Shown here piece by piece: positions 9,023 to 18,963 of a stretch of DNA of 64,000 nucleotides. The translations under genes were made by a program, and so were the position numbers. The notes below the pieces were generated by a model, which was not told the DNA's origin, did not search any database, and worked only from the letters and a program-made list of their open reading frames with translations. Position 1 is the first letter of the stretch; each line of letters starts with the position of its first letter. Origin of the DNA: Paraburkholderia sp. BCC1886 (GTDB lineage Bacteria > Pseudomonadota > Gammaproteobacteria > Burkholderiales > Burkholderiaceae); the NCBI RefSeq assembly GCF_900996245.1, contig NZ_CAAJGK010000107.1:228824-292823 (forward strand), written 5' to 3'.

Positions 9023-9167
9023 CGATTTGCGACGGGAAGAAGGTGCTACACGGTGAAACGCACCGAAGTAGACTGCGATTACCCCGCTTTTCGTAAGAAT
9101 GCGCGGGTCATGAACCGTTAATATTGCAGCCGAAAGACCAACACCGACTGTCGACGCAAAATAACAA

Positions 9168-9190
9168 AATATGCGTCGCGCCCGCATCTT
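9168..9190. promoter_or_regulatory. Candidate NsrR operator
   Basis: The 23 bases centred on 9179 contain ATGCG-7-CGCAT, with the right half GCATCTT identical to the known NsrR consensus and 14 of 22 informative positions matching overall. It lies in the 250-base gap between the truncated hemoglobin gene and the Rrf2/NsrR gene, where an autoregulatory site is expected. It is inferred from remembered consensus. Confidence 0.5.
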
Positions 9191-9272
9191 ATGGCGAAGA
9201 GACAGCCGCCGGCAACCCTTGCGTCGACGCGGTTTTCCCCGATCGCGGCTTGCGCTCATCGTGAAGCTGCTT

Positions 9273-9776
9273 ATGCGACTCACCGACTACACGGACTATT
9301 CCCTGCGCGTGCTGCTGTATCTCACCGTGCGCGGCCAGGGCCTGTCGACGATCCAGGACATCTCGGACTCGTACGGCATCTCCAAGAACCATTTGATGAA
9401 AGTCGTGCAGCGTCTCGGCGAACTGGGCTGGATCGACACGGTGCGCGGGCGCAATGGCGGTCTGCGGCTCTCGGAGCAGACCAGCGCGCTGACGATCGGC
9501 GAGATCGTCCGCGCGACGGAAAACGACTTCGCGCTGGTGGGCTGCTTTCCGGATCAGCAGGGCGAGCGGCGCGCGTGTGTGATCAGTCCGCAGTGCCGTT
9601 TGCGCGGCGTGATCGAAGCGGCGCGCAATGCTTTTTTCGCGGAACTCGACCGCTGTACGATCGGCGAGGTCGCACAACCGCTCGGTCCGCTGGCGGCGTT
9701 GCTCGGCTTGAACAGCGTGATACCGATCGTGCCGATCGGACAGCCCGGGCCGGCCGGCCCGCAGCTAGCCGGGTGA
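9273..9776 (+). CDS. nsrR: Rrf2-family transcriptional regulator, NsrR type
   Basis: 167 residues from ATG 9273 (MRLTDYTDYSLRVLLYL), the classic NsrR/Rrf2 start. The winged helix is at about residues 10-75 (ISDSYGISKNHLMKVV; GRNGGLRLS). Three cysteines in VGCFPDQQGERRACVISPQC match the iron-sulfur ligands of Rrf2 sensors, but with C-X10-C-X5-C spacing instead of the C-X4-C-X5-C I recall for E. coli NsrR. In family members, nitric oxide damages the cluster and relieves repression. Divergence from a truncated hemoglobin supports nitric oxide sensing. IscR is less likely, given the neighbourhood and cysteine pattern. The C-terminus is rich in Pro/Gly (GQPGPAGPQLAG). Confidence 0.82.
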   Translation: MRLTDYTDYSLRVLLYLTVRGQGLSTIQDISDSYGISKNHLMKVVQRLGELGWIDTVRGRNGGLRLSEQTSALTIGEIVRATENDFALVGCFPDQQGERRACVISPQCRLRGVIEAARNAFFAELDRCTIGEVAQPLGPLAALLGLNSVIPIVPIGQPGPAGPQLAG

Positions 9777-9808
9777 TGGCGAGATAACCGGGCGATGGCA
9801 GTTCATTC

Positions 9809-9833
9809 GCGACAATTGTCAAATAGTTGTCGC
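9809..9833. repeat. Inverted repeat upstream of clpB
   Basis: GCGACAA (9809-9815) is mirrored by TTGTCGC (9827-9833), and the left arm is itself part of the palindrome GACAATTGTC. It lies between nsrR and the sigma-32 promoter of clpB. It lacks a U-tract. It could be an operator. Confidence 0.4.
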
Positions 9834-9849
9834 TCGCTGCAAAAAACCG

Positions 9850-9877
9850 CTTGAAACCCGCGTAAAACGCCTCATTT
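9850..9877 (+). promoter_or_regulatory. Sigma-32 heat-shock promoter of clpB
   Basis: CTTGAAA at 9850-9856, a 13-base spacer, and CCTCATTT at 9870-9877 closely match the RpoH consensus CTTGAAA / CCCCATNT. It ends 29 bases before the clpB start. Confidence 0.85.
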
Positions 9878-9906
9878 TGGTGGTAATTGAAATTGGAGGT
9901 CTCTCA

Positions 9907-12504
<2,598 letters not shown>

Positions 12505-12560
12505 GCGACTTGCAGCGAGGCGTGACCTCGTAAGAGGCCGGCGCCTGGCCAGGAAGAGGA

Positions 12561-12598
12561 AAGCGGCAACGAAGCTGATTCGTTGCCGCTTTTTTTTT
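12561..12598 (+). terminator. Intrinsic terminator of clpB
   Basis: A 12-bp perfect stem (AGCGGCAACGAA with its complement), a 5-base loop and eight or more T residues at 12590-12598. Confidence 0.95.
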
Positions 12599-12643
12599 GC
12601 GGGGTGGCGCGTTGGGTTGCGTGCTATGCGGCGGCCAGCCTAC

Positions 12644-13072
12644 TTAAGCGTTGCCCTTCCCAAACAGCGCCGACAGTCCACCGAGCGCACCCAGCACCGT
12701 CGTCGAGTTCAGTTTGCCTTCGGCGGGCACTTCGCCTTCGGGCGTGGCGGCATTCACCACGTGCGGCAGAATCTGCGACAGCAGGCCGGTAACCTGATCC
12801 GGCTGCACGCCGGCTTTGGCGGCGAGGTTCGTAACCGTTTCCGAACCGAGCACGCTATGCAGCGCATCGGCGCCGATCGGCTGGTTCTCGCCGTTGCTGA
12901 CCCACGACGACACGACGTCGCCGAGGCCTTTCTCCCTGAAGCGTTCGATCAGGCCATTCAGGCCGCCGGGCTGGTTGTTCACGAATTCGAGCGCGGTGGT
13001 GATGAGGGCTTGCTGGCCGCCGCCTTCGGGCGATTTGCCAACCAGGGAACCGAGTGTGTCGAGTAGGCTCAT
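12644..13072 (-). CDS. YidB-like (DUF937) protein
   Basis: 142 residues (MSLLDTLGSLVGKSPEGGG). The sequence is rich in small and hydrophobic residues with LITTALEFVNNQPGGLNGLIERF and VSSWVSNGENQPIGADALHSVLG, the characteristic DUF937/YidB pattern, then AGVQPDQVTGLLSQILPHVVNAATPEGEVP and a C-terminal LGGLSALFGKG. The family is widespread in proteobacteria and its function is unknown to me. No signal peptide is visible. It is transcribed convergently to clpB, separated by the clpB terminator, and preceded by an 8-bp microsatellite at 13201-13292 that may lie in its promoter region. Confidence 0.85.
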   Translation of the reverse strand: MSLLDTLGSLVGKSPEGGGQQALITTALEFVNNQPGGLNGLIERFREKGLGDVVSSWVSNGENQPIGADALHSVLGSETVTNLAAKAGVQPDQVTGLLSQILPHVVNAATPEGEVPAEGKLNSTTVLGALGGLSALFGKGNA

Positions 13073-13200
13073 GACGGTCTCTCTTGAATGCCGACGCGTG
13101 TTCGACGGTCGGCGGGTGGAAGCGCCGCACGGTTGTGCGACGCCGGTACGAAGAAGCGCGAGGCGGCCGACTTGCCGCTGCTCGCGGCAGCGTGGCGGCC

Positions 13201-13292
13201 TGACGACGTGACGACGTGACGACGTGACGACGTGACGACGTGACGACGTGACGACGTGACGACGTGACGACGTGACGACGTGACGACGTGAC
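13201..13292. repeat. 8-bp microsatellite, 11 perfect tandem copies
   Basis: The unit TGACGACG is repeated 11 times without error from 13201 to 13288, followed by a partial copy. It is intergenic between the YidB-like gene (start 13072) and the end of the comEA-like gene (13330), both on the minus strand. Such perfect short repeats are prone to slippage. Confidence 0.97.
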
Positions 13293-13329
13293 GGCCTGGC
13301 GTTGTGGCTGCCTGGCCGCCCTGGGAGTG

Positions 13330-13920
13330 TCAGGCGCCGCCGGATGCCGCTGCTGCCGAGGCTGCCTTGCTCTTCTTCGCCTTCTTCTTCGAGGTCTTGC
13401 TGCCGGACGCGTCGGCCGGCGCGCTGGCGGTGGCGGTAGCCGGCTCTGCTGCATCCGAAGCCGCGGCGGCTTTGCTCTTGCGTTTCGATTTGCTGGGTTT
13501 CGCGCCGGAGGCGGCGTCGGTGGCGGTCGGGGCCGGGGCCGGTGTCGCAGCCGGCGCCGCCGTGGTCGCGGGCGTCGCGGTCGCCGTTGCCGGGCCGGGG
13601 ATGGTCTTGCTGGCCGCCTTGGTCGGCGTCTTCACGCCGCTCGGCGGCGCCGACGAACCGTTGATCGTCAAACCGGCTGCTTCGAGGTTGGTCACCGACT
13701 TCGTGCCGATGCCTTTGACACGCGTCGCGAGGTCGTCCGCGCTCTTGAATGGGCCGTTCTTGCTGCGTTCGTCGATGATGGCTTTAGCATGCACCGGGCC
13801 GATGCCCTTTACGGATTCGAGCGCCGCCTGATCGGCGGAATTCACTTCGACTGCCGCCGCGAATCCGGCCGACAGCGACAACGCCAACGCAACGCAAAGC
13901 ATCACAAGCTTCTTCAGCAT
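13330..13920 (-). CDS. ComEA-like secreted helix-hairpin-helix protein with Ala/Lys tail
   Basis: 196 residues from ATG 13920 (MLKKLVMLCVALALSLSAG); GGAG stands 8 bases upstream, and GTG 13929 is a weaker alternative. A signal peptide of about 23 residues ends near FAAA. The mature N-terminal part (about residues 26-88) is a ComEA-type helix-hairpin-helix: VNSADQAALESVKGIGPVHA and DLATRVKGIGTKSVTNLEAAG. In family members this binds double-stranded DNA non-specifically during natural transformation. The remaining 100 residues are low complexity (Ala/Pro/Thr, then Lys/Ser/Ala such as KPSKSKRKSKAAAA), a positively charged tail not usual for ComEA. A competence role is inferred only. No other com gene is nearby. 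Confidence 0.85.
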   Translation of the reverse strand: MLKKLVMLCVALALSLSAGFAAAVEVNSADQAALESVKGIGPVHAKAIIDERSKNGPFKSADDLATRVKGIGTKSVTNLEAAGLTINGSSAPPSGVKTPTKAASKTIPGPATATATPATTAAPAATPAPAPTATDAASGAKPSKSKRKSKAAAASDAAEPATATASAPADASGSKTSKKKAKKSKAASAAAASGGA

Positions 13921-14252
13921 GGCAAGCACTCCATCGAGAGCAAACAGTTAGCGGGAAACGGACGACGCGGCCTGGCCAATCAGGTCGCGCCCAAACCAAA
14001 AAAGGTTTAGGGAAGCATAGGACAAATTGCGCGCCCCTTTTACGAACGCCGACGATTTATACCGATCGATTCGTGACAAGTAAATCAGTGTGAAGACGAT
14101 TTGAAGCTTTTGCCCGCAGATAAGGCTGTTGTGAGTTTATCGATCAATACCGGCCGCCATAAACCCGCCAGTCGCTCCAATACAGCAGACGAAAATGACA
14201 GCGCTCGCCGCTTGACTTAGAGTGCACTCGAAGTCCTAACCTGAGTTCCGTC
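13921..14252. other. Divergent intergenic region, comEA-like / MerR genes
   Basis: About 330 bases, more AT-rich than its surroundings. It contains the comEA-like ribosome binding site at its left end and the MerR-type promoter at 14212-14242 at its right end. I see no ORF or RNA gene in between. Confidence 0.5.
14212..14242 (+). promoter_or_regulatory. MerR-type promoter with 19-bp spacer and operator
   Basis: TTGACT (14212-14217) and TAACCT (14237-14242) are separated by 19 bases, the long spacer typical of MerR-controlled promoters. The spacer holds a near-perfect dyad, ACTTAGAGTGCACTCGAAGT, with one mismatched pair. It precedes the MerR gene by 10 bases, consistent with autoregulation. 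Confidence 0.75.
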
Positions 14253-14744
14253 ATGTCGATCCAGTCGAAACCACTCACCATCGGGCAAGTCGCCGACGTC
14301 CTCGGCGTCTCGACGCACACGCTGCGCTACTACGAACAGGCCGCGTTGATCCGGCCGGTCGGGCGTTCGCGGGCGGGGCACCGGCTGTATTCGCCGGCCG
14401 ATCTCGATTGGCTGAGGTTCCTGATGCGCCTGAAGGCGACCGGCATGCCGATCGCCGGGATGCAGGCGTTCGCGGCATTGCGGGCAGAGGGAGCGCCGAC
14501 CGTAACCGAACGACGTCTGAGTCTGGTGGCGCATCGGGACGCGGTTTTGGCGCGGATCGCCGAGCTGCAAAGCAACCTTGGCGCGATTGTCGACAAGATT
14601 GCCACCTACGAGGCGATCGAAGCGGCGGCCGGTTTCGATGCGTCTGGACCGACTGACTCCACTCAACCGCAACCAGAACAGGAACAGGACTCGCCATGGA
14701 ACACGCACACCACGACCGCTACAGCCGGGGCTGGGAAAAACTGA
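14253..14744 (+). CDS. MerR-family transcriptional regulator
   Basis: 163 residues. The N-terminal MerR winged helix (about residues 8-75) reads LTIGQVADVLGVSTHTLRYYEQAALIRP and AGHRLYSPADLDWLRFLMRLKATGMPI, followed by a coiled-coil dimerisation helix (about 85-130; RRLSLVAHRDAVLARIAELQ). There is no cysteine pair for metal binding, so a metal sensor is unlikely. The closest general type is the YhdM/AdhR-like group linked to aldehydes or electrophiles. It overlaps the following AhpD-like gene by 49 bases, so the last 16 or so residues are encoded over that gene's start. It is probably autoregulated from the promoter at 14212-14242. Confidence 0.88.
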   Translation: MSIQSKPLTIGQVADVLGVSTHTLRYYEQAALIRPVGRSRAGHRLYSPADLDWLRFLMRLKATGMPIAGMQAFAALRAEGAPTVTERRLSLVAHRDAVLARIAELQSNLGAIVDKIATYEAIEAAAGFDASGPTDSTQPQPEQEQDSPWNTHTTTATAGAGKN

Positions 14745-15085
14745 AGGAAATCGACGGCGCGGCCGGCGAACAGGTCATCGCGTCGCTCGCACTGATTGCG
14801 CCGGACTTCGGCCGTCTGCTGATCGAATTCGGCTTCGGGGATATCTACAGCCGCCCGCAACTCGATCTGCGCGCGAGGGAGATCGCGACGATCGCCTCGC
14901 TGGCCACGCTCGGCTGCGCGCAACCGCAATTGAAGGTGCATATCGAGGCCGCGCTGAATGTCGGCTGCACGAGAGAAGAAATCGTCGAGGTGTTCATGCA
15001 GATGGCGCTATACGCCGGGTTTCCAGCGGCATTGAACGCGTTGTTCGCGGCGCGCGAGGTGTTCGCGCGTCACGATGGGGACTAG
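14696..15085 (+). CDS. Carboxymuconolactone decarboxylase / AhpD-like protein
   Basis: 129 residues (MEHAHHDRYSRGWEKLKEI). The block YSRPQLDLRAREIATIASLATLGCAQPQLKVH-IEAALNVGC with EEIVEVFMQMALYAGFP is characteristic of the CMD family, which includes gamma-carboxymuconolactone decarboxylase and AhpD-type disulfide reductases. The CXXC of AhpD is absent, and the two cysteines are far apart, so peroxidase-linked activity is doubtful. It starts inside the MerR gene and is surely co-transcribed with it. Its stop TAG shares the bases CTAG with the stop of the convergent MATE gene. Confidence 0.88.
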   Translation: MEHAHHDRYSRGWEKLKEIDGAAGEQVIASLALIAPDFGRLLIEFGFGDIYSRPQLDLRAREIATIASLATLGCAQPQLKVHIEAALNVGCTREEIVEVFMQMALYAGFPAALNALFAAREVFARHDGD

Positions 15086-16491
15086 CGGGCTGCGTCCGCG
15101 TCCGCATCTGCGTCCGCATCTGCATTCATTCCCGGCGTGGCGCCGGCTTGCAGATACCGCCGGCTCACCACGCGCCAGTAAATCAGCAGACCGGCGCCCG
15201 CAATCGCCAGACTCGCCATATTCGCGACCCAGAAGCCGCGCGCGCCGGTGAGCCAGTCGGGTGTCGTGCCGGTAACATCGAAGCCGAGCGCGTAACCGCC
15301 GCCCAACCCCACGCCCCACAGCGCGACCGCGTAGATGACGGTCGGCACCACCGCCACCTTGTACGCGCGCAGCACGAACGCGGTGGTGATCTGCAGCGCG
15401 TCGAACAGATGATAGAAGACGACGATCAGCACGAGCGGCATCGCCGCCGCGAGGACCTGGGGATCGGGCGTGTAGGCGTGAATCACGTACGGTCGCAGCG
15501 CCAGCACGATCGCCCCGTAGCAGCACGCGATGATCACGGCCATCGTGATGCCATGCCGCGATAGCGCCCGCGCGTCCGCCGGACGATGCGCGCCGAGTGC
15601 CTGAGCGACCAGCGTCGACGAGGCGATGCCGATCGACAGCGGCGTCATGTACAGCACCGCGCCGAAGTTGGCGGCAATCTGATGCCCGGCGAGCGTGGTC
15701 GTGCCGAAGCGCGCGATGAACAGCGCCATGAACGTGTAAGACGTGACTTCGATCAGATACGACAGGCCCATCGGCACGCCGAGCCGCAACTGTGCCGCCT
15801 GACGTTGCCAGACCGGCCAGCAGAAGCGCGAAAAAATTCCGAACGGTTTGAATACCCGTACCCGCGTCAGCAGAGTCAGGCCGACCAGCGCGAGTCCCCA
15901 GTTGATCGCGGTGCTGGCGAGCGCGCAGCCCGGTCCGCCGAGCGCCGGCACGCCGAATCCGCCGAAGATGAACCACGTGTTGAGCGGAAACTTGAGCAGC
16001 AGGGCGCCGATCTGCAGGATCATCACGAGCCGCGGCTGGCCGACCGCATTGCTGATCGAGCTATAGACGCGAAATGCGAGTCCGGCTGGCAACCCGAAGG
16101 CCAGAATCTGCAGATACGCGACCGTGCGCTCGTGCAGTGCGTCGGGCACGCGGGCGAGGTGCAGCATCGGCTGCGGGAAATAAAGAATCAGAAAGCCGAT
16201 CACGGTCAGCACGAGCGCAAGCCACAGGGACTGGCGCGTTTCCTCGCCGATCTCGGTATAGCGCCGCGCGCCGTAGAGTTGCGCGGTGATTGGCTGCAGC
16301 GCCGTCAGAATGCCGGTCAGACTGATATAGACCGAAATGTAGATCGACGAGCCGAGTCCGAGCGCGGCCAGATCGACGGCCGAGTAGCGGCCGACCATCG
16401 CCGTGTCGACCACGCCGAACGCGATGATCGCCAACTGGCCGATCAGCACCGGCCACGCGAGTGCGGCGATCTTCCTGACGTCGGCGAACAT
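15082..16491 (-). CDS. MATE-family efflux transporter
   Basis: 469 residues from ATG 16491 (MFADVRKIAALAWPVLIGQL). It is a twelve-helix inner-membrane antiporter of the NorM/DinF type that exports drugs or cationic compounds with Na+ or H+. Visible family blocks are IIAFGVVDTAMVGRYSAVDLAALGLG, QPITAQLYGARRYTEIGEETRQ, GLPAGLAFRVYSSISNAVGQPR and SSTLVAQALGAHRPADAR. The frame is open further upstream over the glycosyltransferase end but the family start is here, 2 bases after that gene's stop, so the two genes form an operon. The C-terminus ends in a run of Asp-Ala dipeptides coded by a 6-base repeat. Substrate unknown. Confidence 0.92.
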   Translation of the reverse strand: MFADVRKIAALAWPVLIGQLAIIAFGVVDTAMVGRYSAVDLAALGLGSSIYISVYISLTGILTALQPITAQLYGARRYTEIGEETRQSLWLALVLTVIGFLILYFPQPMLHLARVPDALHERTVAYLQILAFGLPAGLAFRVYSSISNAVGQPRLVMILQIGALLLKFPLNTWFIFGGFGVPALGGPGCALASTAINWGLALVGLTLLTRVRVFKPFGIFSRFCWPVWQRQAAQLRLGVPMGLSYLIEVTSYTFMALFIARFGTTTLAGHQIAANFGAVLYMTPLSIGIASSTLVAQALGAHRPADARALSRHGITMAVIIACCYGAIVLALRPYVIHAYTPDPQVLAAAMPLVLIVVFYHLFDALQITTAFVLRAYKVAVVPTVIYAVALWGVGLGGGYALGFDVTGTTPDWLTGARGFWVANMASLAIAGAGLLIYWRVVSRRYLQAGATPGMNADADADADADAAR

Positions 16492-16493
16492 GC

Positions 16494-18254
16494 TCAGTCG
16501 GCCTTTCTGCGCCAGATGCGGCGTTTGACGGTCGGCGGCGGAATCGGCCGGTCGATCCGCACGTACAGCCGGAAGCGTTCGTCGCGGTCGGCCACGCGGC
16601 GGCCTTCCCACACCAGCTTCCATGCGAAGTTCGACATTGCGCTCGGGTCGCCGTAGTCCTGCGTATCCTGACGCAGGATCACGTCGCAATCCTGGTCGAA
16701 GGAGAAGTGCATATCGCCGAAATAGGCGAAGGTCGCAATCTGCGCATTGCCCAGACGCACCGGCGAAATGCAGGTGTAGTCCTCGGGCAGATGCGCGGCG
16801 ATCTGCTCGGCGACGTCCTTATACGTGCGGCTGTAGTTGACCACCGGCAGCCACAGCGTCATCAGCAGAACCCACATCAGCGTGGTGCCGGCGCTGGACA
16901 GCACGACGCTGCGCCACAAGACCTTCGGATGGCGCGCGAGCCGCCAGCGCACCAGCACGAACCAGCACACCGTCACCGCGACCGCGCAGACGAACGACAG
17001 AATCTTGAACTGCGGCGCGAAGCCGGGCGCGAGGCGCGCGAGGTTGCGCGCGAGTTGATGCGGAAAACCCGTCAGGCCGGCGATGTAGACCAGCCACACG
17101 AAGCTGCCGAGAATCGTGAAGCTCAACAGCGCGAACCAGTCGATCGCATTGATCGCGCCGCGTTTGAGTGTGGGCAGCGCGAACGCGGCGAGCACCGCGA
17201 GCGGCGGCAACAGCAGCATGTAAAGACGGTTCGATTGATGCGCCTGCAGAATCACCAGCACCAGCAGCGGCCCGATGACCGAAAGCGGAATCGCGACGTG
17301 CGGCGCGCGCCGCAGACCCGACCAGCTGAACCATGCCCACAAGGCCAGCGGCCACGCGGGCCAGGTGAAGAGCGGCAGGTTTTTCAGCGCGTAAGCCGCG
17401 ACCGAACCCGGCGGTCCGGCAAACGAACTCACGCTCACGTGCACCCATTGATTCAGGTACCAGACCGCGTCGTCGGGAAAAGCGGCGATGGCGGCGATCG
17501 GCCAGGCAATCGACACCACGAGCGCCACCGGCAGACCCGCCAGCAGCAGCCAGCGCGAGCGCGTCTCGCGCACGATCAGCGTCATCGCCAGCGTGCCCAG
17601 CAGCAGCGCGCCGACCAGCACCGGACTGCTCGCGAGCGTGACGAGGCCAAGCGCAAGACCCCAGATGAGCGCGCCCTGAACCGGCTTGTCGATCATTCGC
17701 ACGAGCCCGTACACGAGCATCGCGATACCGACGAACTGCGCGAGTTGTGGCGTGGTTTCGTGACCGCGTTCGGCAAGACCGAAGCAGGCGAGCAGGATCA
17801 GCAAGGCGCCGTCGGCAAGCGTGCGGCCATAATCGCGCGGTTCCGGTTCGCCGCCGAACGCATATTTGAACGGCTGGATCTCGGCGCGGCGGCCGAGCAG
17901 ATAGGCGGCATACCAGACGAACGCGCAGCCCGCACAGAACAGCAGGCCGGTGAAGACGCGCGATGCGTTGCTCGCATCGACCCAGGGCGCGAGCGCGCGG
18001 ATCGAACTGGCGCCGAGCCAGTAGCCGAGCGGGCCGTCTTCAGTCAGGTATTTGCCGACCAGGTTGGGCAGCAGCCAGTCGTGCGCGCTGCCGTTGGCCA
18101 TGGTCCACATGACGCCGAAGCCGGCTGCGTCTTCGTTCTTCCACGGGTCGCGGCCGAACAGGCCGAACGACGCGTAGACGATACAGATGGTCAGCAGCAG
18201 CCAGCGCGGCAAGGCACTGGTCGCTGAGGCAGTCAGGCGAACGACAGGTCTCAT
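16494..18254 (-). CDS. GT39/ArnT-like membrane glycosyltransferase
   Basis: 586 residues, integral membrane with about 12 helices. It starts MRPVVRLTASATSALPRWLL, then the first periplasmic loop FGRDPWKNEDAAGFGVMW with the acidic pair expected for polyprenyl-phosphate-dependent GT39 enzymes, and DGPLGYWLGA, the usual second block. The C-terminal third is soluble and periplasmic (VNYSRTYKDVAEQIAAHLPEDYTC). It belongs to the ArnT/PMT superfamily; acceptor and sugar are unknown. It is the second such gene in this window (the first is at 1-984). The MATE gene follows 2 bases after its stop, a pairing that suggests co-expression, not necessarily a common pathway. Confidence 0.85.
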   Translation of the reverse strand: MRPVVRLTASATSALPRWLLLTICIVYASFGLFGRDPWKNEDAAGFGVMWTMANGSAHDWLLPNLVGKYLTEDGPLGYWLGASSIRALAPWVDASNASRVFTGLLFCAGCAFVWYAAYLLGRRAEIQPFKYAFGGEPEPRDYGRTLADGALLILLACFGLAERGHETTPQLAQFVGIAMLVYGLVRMIDKPVQGALIWGLALGLVTLASSPVLVGALLLGTLAMTLIVRETRSRWLLLAGLPVALVVSIAWPIAAIAAFPDDAVWYLNQWVHVSVSSFAGPPGSVAAYALKNLPLFTWPAWPLALWAWFSWSGLRRAPHVAIPLSVIGPLLVLVILQAHQSNRLYMLLLPPLAVLAAFALPTLKRGAINAIDWFALLSFTILGSFVWLVYIAGLTGFPHQLARNLARLAPGFAPQFKILSFVCAVAVTVCWFVLVRWRLARHPKVLWRSVVLSSAGTTLMWVLLMTLWLPVVNYSRTYKDVAEQIAAHLPEDYTCISPVRLGNAQIATFAYFGDMHFSFDQDCDVILRQDTQDYGDPSAMSNFAWKLVWEGRRVADRDERFRLYVRIDRPIPPPTVKRRIWRRKAD

Positions 18255-18472
18255 GCGGTGTATGTGTGTTCTGGGTGAGCGGTGCTACGGGAACCCGAGG
18301 CCGGTCGCAGTGGCAGACGCGGTGCAGCACGCTGTGGCAAACGCAGGGCCGACCATCGTGTCTGGCTGGAAGGGCCGATCTTGAGCATCCGGCATTGTAG
18401 TCGTGCGGCGTGATGCGCGTCACGAGAGCGTTCGCAGAAAGCGGAAGCGGGCGTAACGAGGCGACGCGGCGT

Positions 18473-18503
18473 AAAAAAAGGGCAGCTCGCGCTGCCCTTT
18501 TTT
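18473..18503 (-). terminator. Intrinsic terminator of rpmE2 (bidirectional)
   Basis: GGGCAGC (18480-18486), loop TCGC, GCTGCCC (18491-18497), flanked by seven A and six T, so it can stop transcription from both sides. Confidence 0.92.
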
Positions 18504-18543
18504 GCTGCTTCGAAGCCGGCCGTAACCGGCGCCGAGGCGGATA

Positions 18544-18810
18544 TTACTTTGCTGCTGCCTTGCCGGTAGCGCGCGTACCGAACTTCTTGTTGAACTTCTC
18601 GACGCGGCCTGCCGTGTCCATGATTTTTTGTTGACCGGTGTAGAACGGATGCGATTCCGACGACACTTCGATCTTGGCCAGCGGATACGTCTTGCCTTCG
18701 AATTCGCCGGTTTCACGCGTGTTGATGGTCGAGCGCGTGATGAATTTGAAGTCGTTCGACATGTCGATGAACAGGACTTCGCGGTAATTCGGGTGAATGC
18801 CTTCTTTCAT
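18544..18810 (-). CDS. rpmE2: 50S ribosomal protein L31 type B
   Basis: 88 residues (MKEGIHPNYREVLFID). It has no cysteine at all, so it is the zinc-free C- form of L31, which in many bacteria replaces the zinc form. Blocks FKFITRSTINT, YPLAKIEVSSESHPFYTGQQKIMDTAGRVEKFNKKFG are diagnostic of type B. AAAGGAAAG gives a strong ribosome binding site. The C-terminal tail GTRATGKAAAK is a little longer than usual. It is single with its own terminator. Zur control is typical in other species but I see no clear Zur box. Confidence 0.97.
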   Translation of the reverse strand: MKEGIHPNYREVLFIDMSNDFKFITRSTINTRETGEFEGKTYPLAKIEVSSESHPFYTGQQKIMDTAGRVEKFNKKFGTRATGKAAAK

Positions 18811-18909
18811 GGTCTTTCCTTTAATCTGGCGGTAGCCAACCCGCGAGCCGCCGCTTTGAAGCGGACGGCATCTAGGCGCGAGCCACTTGCCTATGGTCGA
18901 AAAACCGCG

Positions 18910-18915
18910 ATTATG
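18910..18915 (-). promoter_or_regulatory. Candidate -10 box of rpmE2
   Basis: CATAAT on the minus strand, about 100 bases before the rpmE2 start, in the only gap between mtfA and rpmE2. The -35 is poor. Confidence 0.35.
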
Positions 18916-18963
18916 CCAGAAAATCAGACGGTTGACGAACGGCGGGGCGGTTTTTCGCCGTTT

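Noticed and set aside
13201..13292. CRISPR array
   Set aside because: The repeat is 8 bp with no spacers, and there are no cas genes.
18811..18963. Zur box controlling rpmE2
   Set aside because: Expected for a zinc-free L31 gene in some species, but no sequence close to the Zur consensus is seen.
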